Positions 4,744-7,928 of a DNA stretch of 7,928 bases are shown here, in pieces. The stretch's first letter is position 1, and the number at the start of each line of letters is the position of its first letter. A program made the translations under genes and the position numbers. The stretch spans positions 1 through 7,928 of the forward strand of contig JBFWKZ010000113.1 of assembly GCA_050252415.1 (NCBI GenBank). The letters run 5' to 3'. The notes under the pieces are model-generated. The model was not told where the DNA came from. It worked only from the letters and a program-made list of their open reading frames with translations, and made no database searches. The DNA comes from Heteroscillospira sp050252415. Its GTDB lineage: Bacteria > Bacillota > Clostridia > Oscillospirales > Oscillospiraceae.

Positions 4744-7647
4744 ATGAAGAAAACATCAAAAGTTATGTCATTTATGTTAGTTTTTGCCCTGCTTATCACA
4801 AGTATGTGCTCGTTTTCTGCTTTTGCCGGGACACTTGAGCTCGAACCTGACAAAACGGTAGACCATAGTACATATGGATGGGTAACCGAAGCACCGGCTC
4901 AGGATGCCGATCACAATGTAACAATTAAAATTATGGAAGTTCCTAATTTTGAGCTCAAAGAGTATACGACGGCCTATCCTCTGGACAACTATAATGCAGA
5001 AACCGACGTATACGAAGCTGACGCCATTGTATCAATGATTCCAAAGAATGCGATGGTCGAAATTTTATTCAACGCAGCTAATGAGGTCATCGATATCGAG
5101 ATCATTGAGGATACGTTCGGTACGAGCTTTGGCAGGACGTCGGGATACAATTTCGATTCGATGAAATATGGCGGAGAGCTGACGGCATCCGGCGGCGGAC
5201 CCGGTAACATGGTTGCCCAGGGCTGGATTCTTGGAAAGAGCGATGCACTTAAAACCATCACTATCGGTGACGGAAATCATGTGACCAACGTTTTCGAGCA
5301 AACTTATCAGCTTGCCGACGACTGTGCGATTTGCGTGGTGGACAACACCTATTTCACCGATGGAACGCAGACTGACGGCACATGGGCAGGCGAAACGGCC
5401 ACTTTTGCCGATATTGAAACCTGCGATAAAATTAGCGGAGAAATTTATTATGTGCCTGTAAAATGGACGGCAGTCTGTATTTTCGACGGCAACTACACGA
5501 CGGCTGACACAGCAAAGGTCAAGGAACTCTATTTGTTCAAAAATCCCCTTACCCTTCAATCAAAAGATCTGGTAACCCCTGACGGAATGCAGTACAACGG
5601 TACAAGCTGGTATGCCGCTGCCAGCAAGCTTGATGAAGTGACCGGATACAGTTTTAACGGATCTGTGGTGCCGTTTGAAGTCATGGCGGACAGGCTTTAT
5701 TCTGTCGGCGATGCCTATACCTGCATCTGGCTGCTGGTTGCAGACGATGGGAGCACCACACTGGTTGACCAGGGCAACAGAACAGCCTCATATCAGTACT
5801 GGCTGAACATCGAAAAAGTGGGCTATGATCCGCGCGAAATCAATAATATTCTCCTGACCCATGGTCACGGGGATCATTATCAGGCCTTGTATGAGAACTG
5901 TACGATGATTAACCGGTATCATAATGGCATCGACTCCGTCAACGTTATTACGTCCAGTGTTGATAAAGAAGGCCTTACTCCTGATGGATCCTATGTCGGA
6001 CGTACACTTAACGATAAGTCCATCCTATACTTTATGGACGGCTGGGACGTCAATAACGAATGGACAACAGAATATGGCGATGGCGGACTTGAGGTTTACC
6101 CGTTTCTCAATTTAGGCCACGCAACGGACGTTGCCTCCTTTATTTTCAAATTAACGGCGACAGCAGATGATGAATATTTTAATGAAGGTGATGTCGTCTC
6201 CTTCTGCTACATGGGCGGGTATGGTTCTGCGACAAGGCTCTCCCAAGGCTATCTCAGACTGGCCTTCAGGAACAGCCTGATGTACATCCAGTCCGTGATC
6301 GTTCCCTATATGGTTGAGTGCAGCGATTATATCTATAACTTACCACAGCATACAAATCAGTATCCATGGCATGAGGTGTGGAAGGCATCCACTACCGCTG
6401 GAATCCCGTTTATGGAAGGTCTGAGCGAAGGTCCCGATGCCATTCAGAATTTCTGCGAGAAGAGACTGTCCACAGAGTCTTATGAATGGATGTATCAGGA
6501 CTGGATAAACGAAGAGGACGAATGCGGAAATCTTATAGAAGATGACACCGGATTTAGGTGCTCCGGGTCTTCCGCAAGTTACCAGACGCTGGAAGCATAT
6601 GGCCCGTATAAGAGGCCTGACGGTGAATACACCATTAAGGTCGACAGCGCTCTCGTGCTGCACGGCTTTAATGCTTTCATGAATCCCAATGAGGCATTTG
6701 CTGGTCAGACAAATTGCTATGGATTTGATGTGGCGAACGGATTCCTGATTGATAAGGATTCCTACACCCATGATCCGGACGGATGGTATGTCCAGATCGT
6801 AGGTAATGTGCTCGATGATTATAACGGCGGCGTTTACAACGACGATAACTGGTATGACGACTATGCCTCCAGCTGGAGCAGCGGTCCCATTGAGAAGTCC
6901 ATTACGCCTGATTGGGTCGAGGTCCTGCGTACGGTACGTCTAGATTCCGAGGAAGAAGCTAAGGCGCTTCTCGCTACCATCAGCAATGGCGGTTATTACA
7001 AGGTCAACCTCAATATGATCAGCGATATCGAGACGACTGACAATCTTGTCGACACCTTTACTCCTGTCGATATCAACTCCATGGTCAGAACTCAGACGAT
7101 TGTTTACGACGGTAAGGCTATTATCAATGTTTTTGTCGACAATGCCCCAAGAATGAACGCTGTTTCCTTTGACCTTGACCTGTCGGACGGCGTTGCATTC
7201 AATAAATCTGAAAGTTCTGTTGAGTTTGGAGGCCTTCTTCTTGAAAACAGCGGCAGCGTGGCAATCGGCTGGACCGGAACAAACGTCATTGATGCCGAAG
7301 ATATGACCAAGGTGGCAACTCTGCTGTTCAACGTCTCGACTGAAGATGACTTTACAATCGGCATTACGAACTTCAAGGTCGCTCAGGCCCTGACAAATGG
7401 GGAAGCTCTTGTCAAAGAATCCGACGCGCATAGCTTGAACTTTACAGTCGACAGCTATCTTGCAGTCTATGATGTAAATGGTGACAGCAGCGTCGATATC
7501 GGCGATTTCAGCATGGTTCTGCGGAAATACCAGGCAATTGAGACCGAAAGCACGTATGATACAAGCTATGATTTTAACTGTGATGGTATTATCGACATCA
7601 ACGACCTCAGCGATCTGTTCCTCAATTTTACTTATCAGAAAGTATAA
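4744..7647 (+). CDS. Secreted MBL-fold metallohydrolase with cohesin-like and dockerin domains
   Basis: 967 residues from ATG 4744, chosen because GGAGG (4732-4736) lies 7 bases upstream and a classic signal peptide starts there (MKKTSK, hydrophobic core, cleavage after AFA at 28). An in-frame ATG at 4663 would add 27 residues before it. Residues 29 to about 310 match no domain I know. About 315-590 is a metallo-beta-lactamase fold: LVDQGN (340-345), HGHGDH (373-378), GHATD (H459) and LPQHTNQYPW (H536). That gives the ligands H373/H375/H459 and D377/H378/H536, as in B3-like enzymes; no acidic bridging residue was found in the VVSFCYMGG region. About 590-775 is unassigned. About 780-900 is cohesin-like. 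906-967 is a dockerin with two calcium loops, DVNGDSSVDIGD (910-921) and DFNCDGIIDIND (943-954). The substrate is unknown; nothing here shows lactamase activity. It is probably extracellular and docked on a scaffold. Confidence 0.88.
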   Translation: MKKTSKVMSFMLVFALLITSMCSFSAFAGTLELEPDKTVDHSTYGWVTEAPAQDADHNVTIKIMEVPNFELKEYTTAYPLDNYNAETDVYEADAIVSMIPKNAMVEILFNAANEVIDIEIIEDTFGTSFGRTSGYNFDSMKYGGELTASGGGPGNMVAQGWILGKSDALKTITIGDGNHVTNVFEQTYQLADDCAICVVDNTYFTDGTQTDGTWAGETATFADIETCDKISGEIYYVPVKWTAVCIFDGNYTTADTAKVKELYLFKNPLTLQSKDLVTPDGMQYNGTSWYAAASKLDEVTGYSFNGSVVPFEVMADRLYSVGDAYTCIWLLVADDGSTTLVDQGNRTASYQYWLNIEKVGYDPREINNILLTHGHGDHYQALYENCTMINRYHNGIDSVNVITSSVDKEGLTPDGSYVGRTLNDKSILYFMDGWDVNNEWTTEYGDGGLEVYPFLNLGHATDVASFIFKLTATADDEYFNEGDVVSFCYMGGYGSATRLSQGYLRLAFRNSLMYIQSVIVPYMVECSDYIYNLPQHTNQYPWHEVWKASTTAGIPFMEGLSEGPDAIQNFCEKRLSTESYEWMYQDWINEEDECGNLIEDDTGFRCSGSSASYQTLEAYGPYKRPDGEYTIKVDSALVLHGFNAFMNPNEAFAGQTNCYGFDVANGFLIDKDSYTHDPDGWYVQIVGNVLDDYNGGVYNDDNWYDDYASSWSSGPIEKSITPDWVEVLRTVRLDSEEEAKALLATISNGGYYKVNLNMISDIETTDNLVDTFTPVDINSMVRTQTIVYDGKAIINVFVDNAPRMNAVSFDLDLSDGVAFNKSESSVEFGGLLLENSGSVAIGWTGTNVIDAEDMTKVATLLFNVSTEDDFTIGITNFKVAQALTNGEALVKESDAHSLNFTVDSYLAVYDVNGDSSVDIGDFSMVLRKYQAIETESTYDTSYDFNCDGIIDINDLSDLFLNFTYQKV

Positions 7648-7669
7648 TCCCAGCACAATTCTTTATAAG

Positions 7670-7700
7670 GACGGCGGGAGCAAAGCCTGCTCCCGCCGTC
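7670..7700 (+). promoter_or_regulatory. 13-bp perfect stem-loop downstream of the dockerin gene
   Basis: GACGGCGGGAGCA (7670-7682) pairs perfectly with TGCTCCCGCCGTC (7688-7700) around the loop AAGCC. It is very stable and GC-rich but has no T-tract after it, so it is not a typical intrinsic terminator. It may protect or process the mRNA, or reduce transcription into the next gene. Confidence 0.7.
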
Positions 7701-7718
7701 AGGATGGTTCGTATCCTG
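7700..7718 (+). repeat. 6-bp stem-loop, second of three in the spacer
   Basis: CAGGAT (7700-7705) pairs with ATCCTG (7713-7718) around GGTTCGT. It abuts the first hairpin and shares base 7700 with it, so the two could stack or compete. Confidence 0.45.
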
Positions 7719-7736
7719 GCAGGGATATTTATGAAT

Positions 7737-7760
7737 CGTTCACCGATTTAGCGGTGAACG
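7737..7760 (+). promoter_or_regulatory. 9-bp perfect stem-loop just before the next ribosome binding site
   Basis: CGTTCACCG (7737-7745) pairs with CGGTGAACG (7752-7760) around ATTTAG. It ends four bases before AAAGGAG (7765-7771) of the next gene. It is well placed to affect ribosome loading or act as a 5' mRNA stabiliser; it has no T-tract. Confidence 0.6.
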
Positions 7761-7776
7761 CAACAAAGGAGAAACT

Positions 7777-7928
7777 ATGAAAAAAATAACAAGGCACCTC
7801 ACATTAATTGTGTTGGCCATATTTATGCTGACAACTGCCGTTAGCGCTGTCTCTGTAAATAATTCGACCGATAAGATCAGTGTAAACGCTTCCTCCAACC
7901 AGATTACCGTTCCGATTGATATTGATGA
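7777..7928 (+). CDS. Secreted protein, 5' part only (possible beta-sandwich start)
   Basis: ATG at 7777 has AAAGGAG five bases upstream. The 50 visible residues are a signal peptide (MKKITR, hydrophobic LTLIVLAIFML, then TTAVSA as the likely cleavage site) followed by the start of a mature chain. The segment ISVNASSNQITVPIDID recalls the first strands of cohesin-type or other Ig-like beta domains, but it is too short to assign. The gene runs off the window. It follows the dockerin gene by 129 bp on the same strand with no obvious promoter between them, so co-transcription is likely. It may be another secreted partner or part of a scaffold; this is inference. Confidence 0.75.
   Translation, partial: MKKITRHLTLIVLAIFMLTTAVSAVSVNNSTDKISVNASSNQITVPIDID

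Noticed and set aside
5065..5559. 164-residue minus-strand frame antisense to the MBL-dockerin gene
   Set aside because: A shadow of a well-supported coding strand; no ribosome binding site and no recognisable domain. The same holds for 6340-6771 and 6940-7656.
4744..7647. Calling the large protein a beta-lactamase
   Set aside because: The MBL fold covers many hydrolases; size, dockerin and secretion do not point to antibiotic resistance and no lactamase-specific signature was seen.
7670..7718. c-di-GMP riboswitch, because the loop contains GCAAAGCC
   Set aside because: The surrounding sequence is a simple perfect stem; the other conserved parts of that riboswitch are absent.

Overview
The window reads as the end of a scaffold from an anaerobic, moderate-GC Firmicute, most likely a gut, rumen or digester Clostridia/Oscillospiraceae-type bacterium. 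The evidence is strong AGGAGG ribosome binding sites, sigma-A-like promoters, a feoA/feoB pair behind DtxR-like operators, and a large secreted protein ending in a dockerin. It bears clear assembly marks: Illumina adapter bases at its first end, and a 100-N gap flanked by two identical 127-bp copies.

Left part (1-2725, minus strand): a ferrous iron uptake locus. feoA (2403-2612) is followed by feoB (2129 down to the window edge, 3' end missing). A promoter with a consensus -35 lies upstream of feoA and overlaps or adjoins three GTTAG-N6-CTAAC-type inverted repeats. A fourth copy sits just upstream of the feoB ribosome binding site. These look like operators of an iron-sensing repressor of the DtxR/MntR/IdeR kind.

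Middle (2726-4180, plus strand): a Mn-type superoxide dismutase, divergent from feo and interrupted only by the artificial gap and overlap. Removing 3342-3568 restores an intact 205-residue enzyme. It is followed by a 47-codon N-terminal stub of a YyaL/DUF255 thioredoxin-like protein that stops before its catalytic CxxC region, and then by a strong intrinsic terminator. Iron uptake next to superoxide defence is biologically sensible, but no operator of the feo type was seen in front of sod.

Right part (4181-7928, plus strand): a very AT-rich intergenic stretch with a good promoter (4447-4475) and a structured leader precedes a 967-residue secreted protein. That protein has a signal peptide, a large N-terminal region I cannot assign, a metallo-beta-lactamase-fold domain with a full HxHxDH site, a cohesin-like beta domain and a C-terminal dockerin. 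A spacer with three consecutive perfect hairpins leads to a second secreted protein cut off by the window end. This right part, a dockerin-bearing MBL-fold enzyme with its own cohesin-like module and a co-oriented secreted neighbour, is the best candidate for something undescribed.
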